Shown here in pieces: positions 34,484 through 46,419 of a stretch of DNA of 64,000 bases (position 1 is the first letter of the stretch; every line of letters begins with the position of its first letter). The position numbers and the translations under genes are program-made. Source of the stretch: Sphaerolaimus hirsutus (lineage: Eukaryota > Nematoda > Chromadorea > Monhysterida > Sphaerolaimidae); contig OZ038456.1 of NCBI GenBank assembly GCA_964036195.1, forward strand, positions 12,152,001-12,216,000. Reading direction: 5' to 3'. The notes below the pieces were generated by a model, which made no database searches, was not told where the DNA came from, and saw only the letters and a list, made by a program, of their open reading frames with translations.

Positions 34484-34614
34484 GTATTTATACTTTAGCT
34501 ATTATCTGTAGTCATCCCAATGAATGTTCTACAGTCCATTATCAAACTGTAATTAGATTTGGTGTCAATTGATTTAGTAGAATTTGTCTGTAGTTCGGCG
34601 TTCATACATTTCTG

Positions 34615-34781
34615 ACAATTGAAAATTTACCGTACCATACCGCGTACCGCACTTTTCAGATTTACCGTACTCTATCATTTATTGCAAAATTGAAAATTTA
34701 CGGTACCGTACCGTTTACCGCAGAAAAGGTAATTTACCGTCCCGTATGGTTTACCACAAGGCTGTACCATCTGCCACCCTA
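34615..34781. mobile_element. Fragment of the TAGGGTGGCAGA hAT-type MITE
   Basis: TTTACCGTACCGTACC words and the terminus ATCTGCCACCCTA at 34781. It matches one end of 48498-49271. A C/G-rich MITE scrap follows (GTATCTCGAGGAAATACAG). Confidence 0.65.
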
Positions 34782-35077
34782 CCAGGGGGGTATCTCGAGG
34801 AAATACAGTACAGTCGGCGGACATTTCACCCTACAAAATCGGAGAGTTAGAATTCGCTCGCGAATAGAGCGAACACAAAACTTGGGTACCACCCGGACGC
34901 TCGGAATTTAAAAAGAGAAAAATATTAAAAGAGAAATGAACGCTTCCATGTGTCCGTGCGTGCACGCCGCCCGTTTCAACGTTTCGTTTCAACGTTGTCC
35001 GTTGGAAGCGACAAAATTTGACTGTTTTAATGACCCTTTTACCGTTTTTGTCAATTTTTCATTCGTTGGCTCCGTTC

Positions 35078-35400
35078 CAATGGAAGAGTCCCCATATGAG
35101 AACTTGGCAGCCAGCCAAAATTGCGAAATCCGCTATAAATGTGAATAAAAAGGCTAACACTAACTAGGTATATAACCATGTATATAAACAAAAATAGCGA
35201 TTATAAAGGTGGAAATTGGCAAAGTGGAGCAACTTTTAACGATCTTTAGCTAACTTTGACTTTTCATTCGCATTTGTATAATACGCAACTGGAAACTGGG
35301 ATAAGAGCCAAGTTTTCATACGTGACCCGATCCATTCCAATCATTAAAATATTGCGTCACAATAATGACGACATGCACTCTCCACTGGAGAGACTGACGC
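35078..35400. repeat. Repeat shared with 46420-46735 (inverted)
   Basis: GGTGGAAATTGGCAAAG, 'aaatccgctataaatgtgaataaaa' and TATAATACGCAACTGG occur as reverse complements at 46420-46735. One copy lies just upstream of the receptor gene, the other just upstream of the SMYD gene. Identity of the source element unknown. Confidence 0.6.
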
Positions 35401-35549
35401 AAATGTTTGTAGGGCGATACGTCTGCCGACTTTATGTATTTAAAAGTCATTACAGAAACTTTATTAGAGGAAGCATACCTACACATATTTACTCTGTCTG
35501 TACTCAAGTATAGTATTGATCGAGTATAAGTAAATACGTTTTAACAACT

Positions 35550-38487
35550 ATGGTCTACATTGGATCTGACAAAATGCTCACCGGCGTCTTATTTCCAATA
35601 AATAATCCATTTTACTTTTTTGCAAATGCTGAAAAACTCCAAAACGATTCGTGTACAACATACGGAGGATTTACCTCATTCACTTTTATTTTGAACCAAA
35701 TATTCCTGTGTCTGCTCACAGTTGAGAGGTTCATGGCTGTTATGTTTCCATTTTGGTACAACCTGACAGCAACTAAAAAGTATTTCTGGCTGTGTGTGTT
35801 CTTGAATATCATGGTTTCCTATCTGGTCTCTTATAGCACATGTATTTACCTAACAATTGGACTACGACAATTACCTGAAATACCAGAGATCGCTCCTAAG
35901 GCAAATAGGACCAGCCCTGATTTCCTGGACTACGAGCAATTGGTCATTGCAAAGCGAGCCATGCTCCGGGAAGCATACACTGTCATGTATCCGGTGCCAT
36001 TGATTTTCGCTTGCGCTCTTGTGCTCGCACAGATTGTCATGGTCACTGGCATAGTTTACAAATTATTCATGAACAAGCGGATGATGCAGAATTGTTAGTT
36101 TCGTTGACTGATAGCGTCCCACTGGCTGCATGTGTCTCGCCAGCAAATTTGGTTTACACTGTCATGTGTGCCGACAATTATTTTTGGATATTGGAGTGTT
36201 GAATATTTGTTGTGTCGACCTGTCGGGCACCTAAATCTCTACCACCTTTTTGCCTGGGACAAACGTAAATTTTCGGTCCCTTATTTGTAACATACCAAAA
36301 ACTCAGCCCCTTTTTTAAGCTCCAATAAACTCAGCCCCTTATTTTTAAACTCCCAAAAACTCAGCCCCTAACTTTGAAACCACCATGAACTCAGCACTTT
36401 ATTTGTTAATTCCAGTAAAATCTCAAGATCTCAAGAAACATCTCAAGTGAAATCTCAAAAAACTTTAGTGACCCCGCCCCCCTATTTGTAAACTCCTGTA
36501 AACTCGGCACCAAAAAACTCAAGTGAACCATCTAATCGATGCCTCAACTCCTTGAAAAACTCAAGCCAACACCCATAATTTATAAACTACTTTACACTCA
36601 GCCACTTATTTGTAAATTCCTGTAAACTCAGCACTAATTACTAAACTCCTGTAAACACAGCTCCTTTTCTTTAAATGACTGCTTTTTATAGATCTCTTTA
36701 TCTCAGGACAGGGGGTTATTCGAGTAAACAAAATTTTTTAGCCAAAACCCTAACCCTAAACTCCAACACTCGAAGGGAATAAATCAAAAAATACGTACCT
36801 AATAATAGGACAACATGGTAGACCGTGGACAGTCTGGTAGACCCTCCACCCTAAAATGGCACCCCCAATTCATTTAATGACCAGCCCACGGCAGTGAGGG
36901 CAGGAGCTGGAGTGCCCACCCGATCAAATTTTCTATGAAATTTTGTGCTATGGCCTGCCGAGCTGTAATCTCAGCTTCAGAAGTGGAGGTCTCATTCTTA
37001 TATCAGAAAATGAGGAGTTTGCTTCTGAAACTCGATAACTCCATGTTTTTCAGTTTTGTGAAAATTGCATTTGAAACTTTTAGAGTGGCCTGAGCTTGCA
37101 CGCTTTGAGTGACACCCCTTTCCCAATACTTTTTGACAAGCCAACGAATTTCTCTACTTTTTCCATACTTACAATCCTCTGGCTGGCAAATGTGGCTAGA
37201 GTTAGGTCCGTTTGACTGTCGTCGGCAACAAATTTCACTAACAAAATTTTATAACAAGTTTCGGATGCAAACTTCATTTTTGTATGGGGATTTAGCCATT
37301 CTCCTTCAAATTTATAACGAGTTTTGGATGCATAAGTTTTTTCAGTGGAGATATCCAGTTTCGAGTGAAAAATATGATAGATATTCATGGAGTTATCGAG
37401 TTACGAGTGAAATTCACCATTTTGATGGTGGAGATATCGAGTTTCGGATGAAAATTTACATTTTTTTCAAAAATCGGTGTCTCTGTATCTCGCCAATGGT
37501 GCTATATTATTGAGCTGATTTTTTTCTATCATATACAGATATGTACGCTTATATGACATCCACACCTAACTCAAATTTTTTTCACTTTGGTTGTTATTGA
37601 GTTACGGAACCAAACACCTCAAATGTGCTACTAATGACAATGTTCGCAGTGAGTGGCAACAACCACAATGCCTCTTCACTCCGGGACATCAGCTGGCTGC
37701 TGTTCGGCACAGTCGGCCTGAACCTGGTGCTCACTATTCCACATATGATCCTCACCTGGCTCTACGCTGACATTTTTGGCTACGTGAACTTCCATACACC
37801 TGGTGTCGAGTATTTCACAGAGTCCAACGTGATCAAGGCTATCTTATCGTTGTACATTGAGTCGGCGTCAGTCCTCAATGGAACCCTGGTGCCATTCCCA
37901 CACTCTGTAAAAGACAGTGTTAAGTGGAGAAGACTGTATAAAATGTCATGTGTCATGTAAAAGACCGCGTAAAGTGTCAAATGTGATGTAAAAGACCCTG
38001 TAAAGTGTAATGTGTATCCAAATCTTTTTTAATCATACTCATATCTTCTGTTTTTGTATCCAAATCTTTTTTAATCATACTCATATCTTCTGTTTTTGTA
38101 TCCAAATCTTATGTTTGATTTGGAAAGATTTGGAAACGAAAACATAAGATTTGGATACGATAAAATAAGATTTGGATATACATGACACTTTACAGGGGTC
38201 TTCTTACATGACATTTGAAAGTTTACATGAGGGTCTTTTACAGGACACATGACATTTTCCAATATTTTTTTACATGACACATGACATTTTACTGAGTCTT
38301 TTACACTTTACAGGGTCTTTTACAGGGTCTGGGAGTGCCCCTGGTTGTGATCGTGCATCTCATTTTCACCACGCTCTATAGGAAAGCTGCAAAGCGGGTC
38401 ATCAAGAAGCTATTCAATAATAAGCTTACACTGCGTATCAAGAAGGCGTTGGCGAAAAGGAACAATGCTGTTGTTCAAATCAATTAA
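35550..38487 (+). CDS. Rhodopsin-like seven-helix receptor (GPCR), helices 3-7; MITE inside last coding part
   Basis: An orphan class A-type G-protein-coupled receptor fragment acting at the plasma membrane. The exons are 35550-36093, 37650-37906 and 38326-38487; junctions are GT-AG and phases agree, giving 320 codons and TAA. Exon 1 has the helix-3 cysteine (DSCTTYGG), the E/DRY-type box LLTVERFMAV, helix 4 (FWLCVFLNIMVSYLVSY) and helix 5 (PVPLIFACALVLAQIVMVTG). Exon 2 has helix 6 (WLLFGTVGLNLVLTIPHMI, with the kink proline) and the start of helix 7 (SASVLNG, where NP is usual). Exon 3 has LVVIVHLIF, LYRKAAKR and a basic tail. Helices 1-2 are not visible upstream. The ATG at 35550 has an in-frame stop 30-40 bp upstream, so an earlier exon would have to join at a weak acceptor, or the 5' end is lost. 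The intron between exons 2 and 3 is a MITE. Without its removal the frame stops at 37960. Confidence 0.75.
36275..36680. repeat. 30-bp minisatellite in receptor intron
   Basis: Units such as AACTCCCAAAAACTCAGCCC + CTTATTTTTA match 6151-6445 and 11195-12415. The remaining part of this 1.56-kb intron (36690-37649) is a fragment of the foldback family (TCTTTATCTCAGGACAGGGG) and unassigned DNA. Confidence 0.7.
37891..38338. mobile_element. CTGTAAAG-family MITE inside receptor coding sequence
   Basis: Inverted ends GCCATTCCCACACTCTGTAA and the inverse of GGCACTCCCAGACCCTGTAA. Target copies CCCTGGT lie at 37884-37890 and 38339-38345 (7 of 7; 8 with one mismatch). Removing the element and one target copy gives an uninterrupted reading NGTLVVIVHLIF. 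The ends carry TCT|GTAAAAG and TTTTACAG|GGT, usable as donor (37907) and acceptor (38325) in phase 0. Confidence 0.8.
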
Positions 38488-39126
38488 TTTCATGTTTATA
38501 TACTCGGTGGACCGCGTCACATGCATTCTTATCTGAAGGAAACACTCCAGTCATGAATCCAGGTCACATTCTCCTCCCGGTGAAATTCCCCTGAAGTGTA
38601 ATTTGACAAATACCTAGTCAAGTTTCCGTAACCGGTTTTTGGCAAACCGTCAATTGATCTTAACGTTTGCTAATTCAAATTGCCAAATTGAATCAGCAAA
38701 TGTTCAGTTGGTTTGCTAATTGAATTGCTAAGTTGACCATACCATAAAATAGATTTTTGGACATGTTTTAATGGGAACCCTGACTCGAACCTTACTCGAA
38801 ATTTGCCTGACTCGTAATTCGCCGAAATTCGAGTATTGAGTCTGGGCCAAAATTTTCCAGTCAAGTCTTTTAAGTCGAGTCAGTACCCAATTTTACCCTC
38901 GAGTCACGAGTCGAGTTGACTTAAGTCCAGTCAAGTTCAAGCCCTACCCAGAGGCTTTAATGTTTTCAGATTGGAAATTTTGAGGGGGGTGGGTATTTTG
39001 AGAGGGGGTTATTATTTCACCAGAAATTTTTCGTAAGGATTGTAGTAAATAGTGGCGTTTAACACATCTAAAACGTGACCGAACATGATATATCGTTTCA
39101 TGTGCATTGCATGGTTGTTGTGGGTT
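38488..39126. repeat. GAGTC-rich MITE remnant and unassigned DNA
   Basis: 38790-38948 is rich in ACTCGA / AGTCGAGT words and ends TTCAAGCCCTA, a TAGGGCTTGAA-type terminus. From 38950 begins a C/G-rich MITE scrap (GAGGGGGGTGGGTATTTT). The rest is not recognised. Confidence 0.4.
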
Positions 39127-39232
39127 GGGTGTTATCATATCATGGGTGTTATCATATTATGGGTTTTTACTATTTCATGGGTGTTATCATTTTATGGGTG
39201 TTATCATGTTATGGGTTTTATCATATTATGGC
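39127..39232. repeat. Minisatellite, ~19-bp unit
   Basis: GGTGTTATCATATTATG units about six times, with small variations. A stray unit recurs at 39970. Confidence 0.75.
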
Positions 39233-40054
39233 TCTTATGAGGGATAGCCAGTGTTTTTGACAGTCTTTTTAATGTTTTTTTTCTAACAGGCGTATAAAAA
39301 TCGTTTTTTTTCATACAAATTTTTTGGTACTTGGCCTTTGGTACTCTACGGCGATATTTAACATCACAAAGCACTGGCACTTGTCTGATATATTGGTCTG
39401 TAAATAAGTTTTTGCCGTTTCCGGTTCGTTTCAGATTGGAAAGTTCTGGATCGTGAGGTTTCTGCCAGGGTGTGTTAGCTGAAATTACAGCTCCACGTAT
39501 AATTCTAGAAAAATAATTTACCACAAAATTTATTACGTAAAATTGGATGATAATACACGTCTACAACTTTATAATTGCGACTAATTTTACATCAAAATTT
39601 CATTGAAAAATCTAAAACTACTGAAACGGTGGACCGTACATGTAGAGTATTGGGCACTATAAAGATATGGATGGATTAGTAGTAGTGAACACACCTTCAA
39701 CTTCGCGGTAGAATTTTCTGCTCAAAGAAATCGCAGCTTATATACTCTGGCTGAAACCCGCTAGGATAGTCCAGGACGATCCAATGTGATACGTTCCAGA
39801 AACAGCAAAAACTTATGCAACAGACCAATACCTGTATGTGATACATAAATTTTTTTGGGTGCTTTAAAAACAGTTTTTTCAATGTCTTTTTTCAAGAAGA
39901 TGTCTTGTTCACATTTCAAGAAGATCTCTAAAAAACAGGGTTGTTAAAACATATTCTTTACATCCCTAGGTGTTATCATATTATGGGTTTTCATTCATGG
40001 TGGATTTTTTAATTATCATTCCGGACCCTATTACACCTGCACTTTCTAAATAGG
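39233..40054. other. Unassigned
   Basis: 39480-39610 resembles the dispersed segment of 10920 and 26340. Otherwise no gene or element borders could be supported. Confidence 0.35.
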
Positions 40055-40480
40055 TACCCTAAATCCTCGAATAAGACCCCAGGGGAGTTATTTTTTCATC
40101 AGAAGTTTTGGAGGGGGGAGTTATTCAAGGGGGGGGGGGGAGTTATTCGAGGGGGGGGGGGTTATTATTTTCTCAGGAAACGTGGATATAATTCATTGTA
40201 TGGATGCAGTATGGAAACTTGTTTAATTAAGGTATTTCACCGTCCAATAACAACATAATAATGTGTATACACTGCACACACATTATGTATCTGCTGTCGC
40301 TGTCATAGGCTACTATTCTTTTATAGTTTTGCATTGTATCCTTTTCATCATAGGGAGGATTTTTTGAGAGGGGGGAGTTATTCAAGGGGGGAGTTATTTT
40401 TTCCTCACCCCGCCAGCAGGGGGGGACTTATTCAAGGGGGGAGTTATTCGAGGGGGGATCTTATTCGAGGATTTGCGGTA
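40055..40480. mobile_element. C/G-rich MITE
   Basis: TACCCTAAATCCTCGAATAA at the left, TCGAGGATTTGCGGTA at the right, G-runs with GAGTTATTCAAGG between. TATGCAT-free centre with an ATACACTGCAC palindrome. Same family as 25308. Confidence 0.75.
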
Positions 40481-40775
40481 CCTAGTTTTATTTGTATGCG
40501 GGTGTATTTTGTGGGCAATCTCTGTTGGTGTACCATTTGGTTCCTGTTGTCATTGTCTCGTTTTGCCATCATAACTTAGGCGTATCTTTACAATACTTTT
40601 GGACATTATTTGGATATTAACAATAAATATTTTTGGGTAGAACATTTGATCAAAAAACAACAAGATAACATATCATAAACTCAGCAAACATTACGGAAGT
40701 CAATGGTCTAAGGTATTTTTGTATGAGCGCGGCTATAAACTAATAATCGGGTCACATGTGAAATTGTCCCACATC

Positions 40776-41679
40776 TAGTGATGGAATGGCGCCATGGCGC
40801 TGGCGCCATTTGAGGGCGCCAAAGGGCGCCGCGCCATGGCGCCATTGGCGCTTGGCGCCCTTTTTCTGTGGCGCCCTTGGCGCCTGGCGCCCACATTCTG
40901 AAAGGCGCCATGGCGCCCTTGGCGCTTGGCGCCCTTTTTCCGTGGCGCCCTTGGCGCCTGGCGCCCTGCTTTAGAAGGGCGCCAAAAAGGCGCCAGCATG
41001 GTCTCACGGTGAGTGCTGTGTAAACGAAAAAAAATGAAAAACGCATCCGTGGATGATCTAAATTCGCCAGAAAAATGGACGGAGTGGTGTGAGTGGGTGG
41101 AAATCTTTCGTCCAACGGTTCATCAGATCTGTCTGACGGATCAGAAGACAAGAATGATGGACCGTCTAACTTGCAAAATCATAAACAAACATATTTAAAT
41201 CGTTGCAATTAGGAAACATTGTTTGGAAGGTCTATTTGTAATGAATGGATTGTTGCCAAATGACAATTTCCATTGCGTTTGAATTCGTCATGTGGATTTT
41301 ATTCTTAAATTTTTTGTTGCAAGCCTTGTTTTTGTTCATTACATCATGGAGAACTCGAATTAAGAAGTGAATGCGCATACAATGGTGCTGTAGAAACATT
41401 TTTAGCACACGCATGGTGTTGTAGGCACTTTTATATCCTGGCGCCCTTGGCGCCTGGTGCCCTATTTTCCAAATGGCGCCATGGCGCCCTTGGCGCTTGG
41501 CGCCCTCTTTCCGTGGCGCCCCTGGCGCCTGGCGCCCACTTTCTGAATGGCGCCATGGCGCCCTTGGCGCCTGGCGCCATTTTTCTGTGGCGCCCTTGGC
41601 GCTTGGCGCCCACTTTCCGAATGGCGCCATGGCGCCCTTGGCGCCTGGCGCCATTTTTTCTGGCGCTTTTCCATCACTA
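40776..41679. mobile_element. hAT-type MITE with GGCGCC arrays, carrying a gag-like fragment
   Basis: TAGTGATGGAATGGCGCC at the left and the inverse ending TTTTCCATCACTA at the right, with perfect 8-bp target copies CCCACATC at 40768-40775 and 41680-41687. Both ends are dense GGCGCC / TTGGCGC arrays. The centre (41000-41430) is ordinary-composition DNA including a gag-like stretch. Loose GGCGCC fragments recur at 6065-6150, 44290-44385 and 45500-45590. Confidence 0.85.
41031..41198 (+). pseudogene. Possible Ty3/Gypsy gag fragment
   Basis: About 55 codons from ATG at 41031 to TAA, with DDLNSPEKWTEWCEWVEIFR followed by a polar helix-like stretch. The pattern W..W...FE.FR with a preceding aspartate and proline resembles the start of the animal Gypsy-type capsid region (W..W...F..FR). 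The similarity is short, so this is tentative. It lies between the two GGCGCC arrays of a hAT-type MITE, so would be captured or nested sequence. Confidence 0.35.
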
Positions 41680-41837
41680 CCCACATCCAAGTTATCTTGA
41701 GTTTCAGACAAATGGGAGAGAAAAACGCAGGTTCGCGTCACTGATTATGGCTGATCGCAAATGGCGGCCCGAGAAAACTACACACTTTTTGTCAGTAAAC
41801 TCGGCAGGCATTAGGGAAGTCAATGGTCCAAGTTATA

Positions 41838-43558
41838 CACTACCGTGCAGAATAGTTGAGACTTTTTGTGCTGCGTGATTAATGTTGCCAGAATTTTGAA
41901 ATGGTTGATATGCAAAACATTTGGATACTATGCATGGGTACCCTGGGGGGTTGACTACACATGCCCAGGATGACTGCCCTTCAAGTTCAAATCTGCGTAT
42001 ATTCCTAGTGTACAAACATATTAACTCAGTTTGTTAATGTTTCAGAATAGTTGAGACTTTTCTTGTTTCGGGCAGTAGCCACCCAGTATCTCACTTTAAA
42101 GTCTATATCCAATTCCTATGTTCATTTTTTAACAAAAATTTCACCATGGGAACTGCTTGCCTGCATTGCTGAGCTCTGTGTGCAGCAAAAAACATTCTTA
42201 GCATGAACAGCATATGGCAATGCATATATGGAAATGTGGCATTTATTTATTTTTGCTGCAGTTTTGCATCCATTGCCAGCAACTCAGAAATGGGGGTAGG
42301 CATACTACTGAGTGGGGCTATTTGGTGTGTAAATTTGAGGTTATGGCTTTGCTCTATTAGGGAGAAAAGTTGGTCCAACTGTGAATGAGTAATGTGCAAT
42401 TATTTTGTATGGAATGAAGATGGAAGTTTGTAAGTGCTATAACTTTTCATTGGAAAGAGATATTGAAAAAACGTTTTTGTCATATTAATTCTCTCTGTCG
42501 AAAGAATGTTATAGACTGTTCAATAACAAAATTTTGATGCTGCAAACCCCAGTAAAATGAGCATAAAATATTTAGACACAATTGAAAACTTGAAGTGCCA
42601 TAACTTTTGATTGGAAAGAGATATTGAGCTCATATTTGTTTTAAATGAATCCTCGTTTACTAAAGTATATGACAGCATGTTCGAAAAAAATATTTTTGCA
42701 TGTTCAAAAACTTGGTCAAATAGACATACGTAGTTTAGACATCACTCAACTGACCACAAAAATAGAATTTGCATGTTGTCCCAATCATTTTAAGAGTTGA
42801 ATGATTCAAATCAGCCCAGAAATGGTTGAGTTATTTAGCTTCAAACACACTCATCCAGATTGCCCATTTTTTGTATACCGTATTACCTCGAATTATCCCC
42901 CCCTTGAATTAACCCCCCCTCAAATTAACCCCCCCTCAAAATGGGCTGGGGAAATAATAAACCCCCCCTTGAAATACCCCCCCCCCTTCAGAATGATGTA
43001 CGTTATGTACATAATAAATATGTCATGTATGCAATGTACATGATGTATATTACTGTTAATTTGCATTGCAGCTACACATAGGCTAGTTTGAGTAGCTATC
43101 TACTTTTTTATGTCCAAATATATCCTGTTTCGACACATTTATTACCTGTTTTGGGTATGCAAATGCCTACTATTTACTATGATCCTTATGAAAATTTCTG
43201 ACGAAATAATAAAACCCCCCCTCAAATAAACCCCCCCCCCCCTCGAATTAACCCCCCCTCAAATTTTGCTGGCGAAATAATAAACCCCCATGGGGGTATT
43301 TCAGGGTAATATGGTATTTATTGACAATCTTTGTATAGACCCCCCTTATCTCGGGCTTGGGCCTTTTTATAGACCCCTTGTTTGTTATTTGAGCAAACAT
43401 AATTTTTCTGTAGTAGCCCCAGCATCAAACCCCAACATACTCAAACGGCATCAAAATTGGGCAATGGACAAGAAATTGGGAAGCAAAAAAAGTGTGGTGG
43501 ACCCCCAGCCTACTGTTTCTCTTTGTGTGAAAAGTCGCAACTATTCTGCACGGTAGTG
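41838..43558. mobile_element. TA-flanked MITE (mariner-like ends) with nested insertion
   Basis: CACTACCGTGCAGAATAGTT and its inverse, TA duplicated at 41836-41837 and 43559-43560. Ends and interior related to 8301-9246. A C/G-rich MITE (42876-43316) is nested. Confidence 0.85.
42876..43316. mobile_element. C/G-rich MITE, nested
   Basis: TACCGTATTACCTCGAATTA ... TCAGGGTAATATGGTA. Carries at 43181-43200 the uninterrupted version of the site that is filled by the TTA-flanked MITE at 2250-2649. Confidence 0.8.
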
Positions 43559-43560
43559 TA

Positions 43561-44411
43561 TTTGAAATGAGTGCCGCTCTCAACTAAAAATCGTGTCGTT
43601 TGTGAATTGAACTTGGCAGTTGGCACACGTCTGTTGCGTATTTTACGAATGAGGGTAAAAGACGCAGGATAGGTATGCGTTTGCGTCTTTCGTTGTGTCT
43701 TTCACCCTCATTTGTAAAATAGATAACTGGACGTGTGCCAATATCACTTACAGGTATCTATCACATTTGTACTTTTCCGGAGGAATTTGTCAGCACTGTT
43801 TGAGCCACATATCAAGCTTTCCGGCTCTGAAAAATGATATCTGCTCTTATTCCATTTATTCTTCACACTTAAAAGTTCAATCGGTTTAAATAAACTGTGA
43901 ATGGAACGGAATCCACCCGATTAGAAAACGAATTTCAGACATATCTTATTTGTGCATAAAAAAGGAAGCTGACTCTTTTCATGTCCTCCTATATAATGAA
44001 TACGACCATACCTTTTTTTGAAAGACATGGAAAACTGAAAAAAGTTACCTTGCCGTTTTCTGGCAAGTGAATACATTTTTTACATTTTCGCTTTCCATTT
44101 ACATACAGAATTTTTTGTACTTTTCCATTTGCCTGATTTGAAATACTATAAAAACGTATGAAAATTTGTGATTTTGCAATAGAATCACGATCACGAAAAC
44201 AATTACGCTGGGAGAGTGCCAAAACACAAACATGATAAAAATTGATGGCGAGAGCGTTCGCGGTATTATGCCGCTTTTTCTACCCCCAGCGATAAGTGCC
44301 GATGGCGCCAGAGCAAAATGGCGCCAAGCGCCAGAAACGCCATGGCGCTTTTTGCTTTGGCGCCAGCGCCATGGCGCTTTTACATCATCAAACAGGACTC
44401 ATTCGATGATT
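43561..44411. other. Unassigned, with a hairpin and GGCGCC fragment
   Basis: 43650-43735 is an inverted repeat (ATTTTACGAATGAGGGTAAA with an inverse about 50 bp later). 44285-44390 is a GGCGCC-array fragment. No gene. Confidence 0.45.
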
Positions 44412-44919
44412 CGAGCCCACCTGGGGGCAGTCCCAAGCCCTGTAAAGTGTAAAGTAAAGTGTCAAATGTAAAGTCAAATGCAAAGTCAAATGTCAAAAGT
44501 AAAATAAAGTGTCAAATGTAAAGTCAAATGCAAAGTCAAATTCAAAGTCAAATGTCAAGTGTAAAGTAAAGTGTCAAATGTAAAGTAAAGTGTAAATTGT
44601 GTATCCAATTTTTTTCATATCCAAATCTTATGTTTTTGTATACAAATCTTATTTTTCGAAATAAGATTAGGATACAAAAACATAAGATTTGGATACGAAA
44701 AATAAGATTTGGATACACAGTTGACACTTTACTCTACATTTGACTTTACATCTGACACTTTACTTTACACTTGACATTTGACTTTGAATTTGACTTTGTA
44801 TTTGACTTTACATTTGACACTTTACTCTACACTTGACATTTGACTTTGAATTTGACTTTGTATTTGACTTTACATTTGACACTTTACTTTACTCTTAACA
44901 GGGCTTGGGATTGCCACCA
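44412..44919. mobile_element. CTGTAAAG-family MITE, longer copy
   Basis: GGGGCAGTCCCAAGCCCTG ... CAGGGCTTGGGATTGCCAC, with long mirrored arrays of GTCAAATGTAAAGTCAAATG and a centre of ATAAGATTTGGATAC palindromes, also found in the receptor insertion at 38030-38180. Confidence 0.8.
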
Positions 44920-45245
44920 GATCTGAATTCTCTGATTGATTTTTATCGCTTGTGTTTCGTTCTTTACTGATATTGTATTTCCGGTGCGTCAACGAACATG
45001 TAATTAAATCATACACTGGGTACTTATGTTCAATGTTCATCTGCATATAACGGACCATTGACCCCGAAAAAATAAAATATGACAAAAAACCTACAACTAA
45101 ACTGAGTCCGCGTCCCGCTCAGATTGTTTACCTGTTTTAAAAAGAACTGTCGAAATCGATCTACGCTCCGTAGGTTTTCAGTCGGATCGGGGAAATTATA
45201 TGAAGTTAGCTATGTCCAAGTATTTGGATACGATTAAGTATTGTA
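44920..45245. other. Unassigned
   Basis: No gene or repeat border supported. Confidence 0.3.
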
Positions 45246-46396
45246 AACACCTTCCCGATCAAGTCCAGCCCCCTATTTTTATTTTCACTTTGCATGCCGT
45301 ATCTCTGGTTGTGTGAGGGGTGGAAAGCTAATAGTTGTGGGGTATATAGGTGCAACCCCCACTACCCCTCATGAATAAATGGGGCAGCGGCGACTCATTA
45401 TAGAGGGGGTTGCTGTATATGTGAAAAATTTTTGCGGCGTTTTCACTGTCCCGCACAGGTCCTACCCCCAGTTTATTTCTTACGGTACGGCTTGTAAAAG
45501 GGTGTCAGATGCCAATAATGCCACAGGAAAATGGTGCTAAGTGCTAATGACCTTCTCAAATGGCGCCAGTGCACTGGTGCCATTATATCACTAATCCCGA
45601 TGCCTCGATATTTTTTCCCAATCCCAAACCTTACATTTTAAAAGGCTTTTTTCGCTTTTATTTTGTGACAAACTTGACCCGCTGGTTTAGGGTGTTTTAT
45701 AGAGGAAGGTTTAAGGTTCCAAGTTGCGTAAAGAACTATACCCCAAAAATGCCTCCATTAGAAAATATACTCAGGGTTAATTCAAAATAGAAACTTTTGA
45801 TAATTTTTGTTCCTGCAATGGCGTAATTTTGACATCATAAAGTTCACCCCAAGTAAATTTTATAATTGAGGCAGTTTAGAGGTTAAGTTTTTTACACAGC
45901 TTGGAACCTTATACCCCACTCTTAAAAACATCCTAAACCAGCGTGTGAAGTGTGTAAAAAAATAAAAGCAAAACGTGAATTTTTAAATTTGCCAAGTTCT
46001 TTTTCTTGTCTCCTGCTTAGGGGGTGGGTGTTTGTGGAATGTTTGTGGCTTAGGGCCATGGCACTGGCACCATTTGAGGTATCCAAGTGGTGCCACGCCA
46101 TGGCAATTATTTCCTGTGGTGTTATTGGTGCCTGACGCCCCTTTTTCAAGCCATAGCGTGAGAAATAAACTGGGGGCCGGACCTGTGCAGGACAGTGAAA
46201 ACGCCACAAATTTTTTTCACATATACAGTGACCCCCTCTATAGTTAGTCGCCGCTGCCCCATTTATTCATGAGGGGTAGTGGGGGGTTGCACCTATATAC
46301 CCCACAAGTATTAGCTTGCCACCCCGCCCACAACCAGAGATAGGGCATGCAAAGTGAAAATAAAAATAGGGGGCCGGACTTGATCGGGAAGGTGTT
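45246..46396. mobile_element. AACACC-type TA-flanked foldback MITE
   Basis: AACACCTTCCCGATCAAGTC at the left and its inverse at the right, TA at 45244-45245 and 46397-46398. The arms share GGGGTATATAGGTGCAAC and 'cactgtcc..caggtcc', then AAACTTGACC / AACCTTAT pieces further in. No coding content. Confidence 0.85.
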
Positions 46397-46419
46397 TAGA
46401 ACGTGAGTAAAAGACATAG

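Noticed and set aside
33923-34498. 191-codon plus-strand frame
   Set aside because: It lies almost entirely in a hAT-type MITE with TTTACG arrays; no recognisable domain.
40708-41878. Several 60-170-codon frames on both strands
   Set aside because: They consist of GGCGCC-array translation (APGAKGAM-type repeats) within a MITE.
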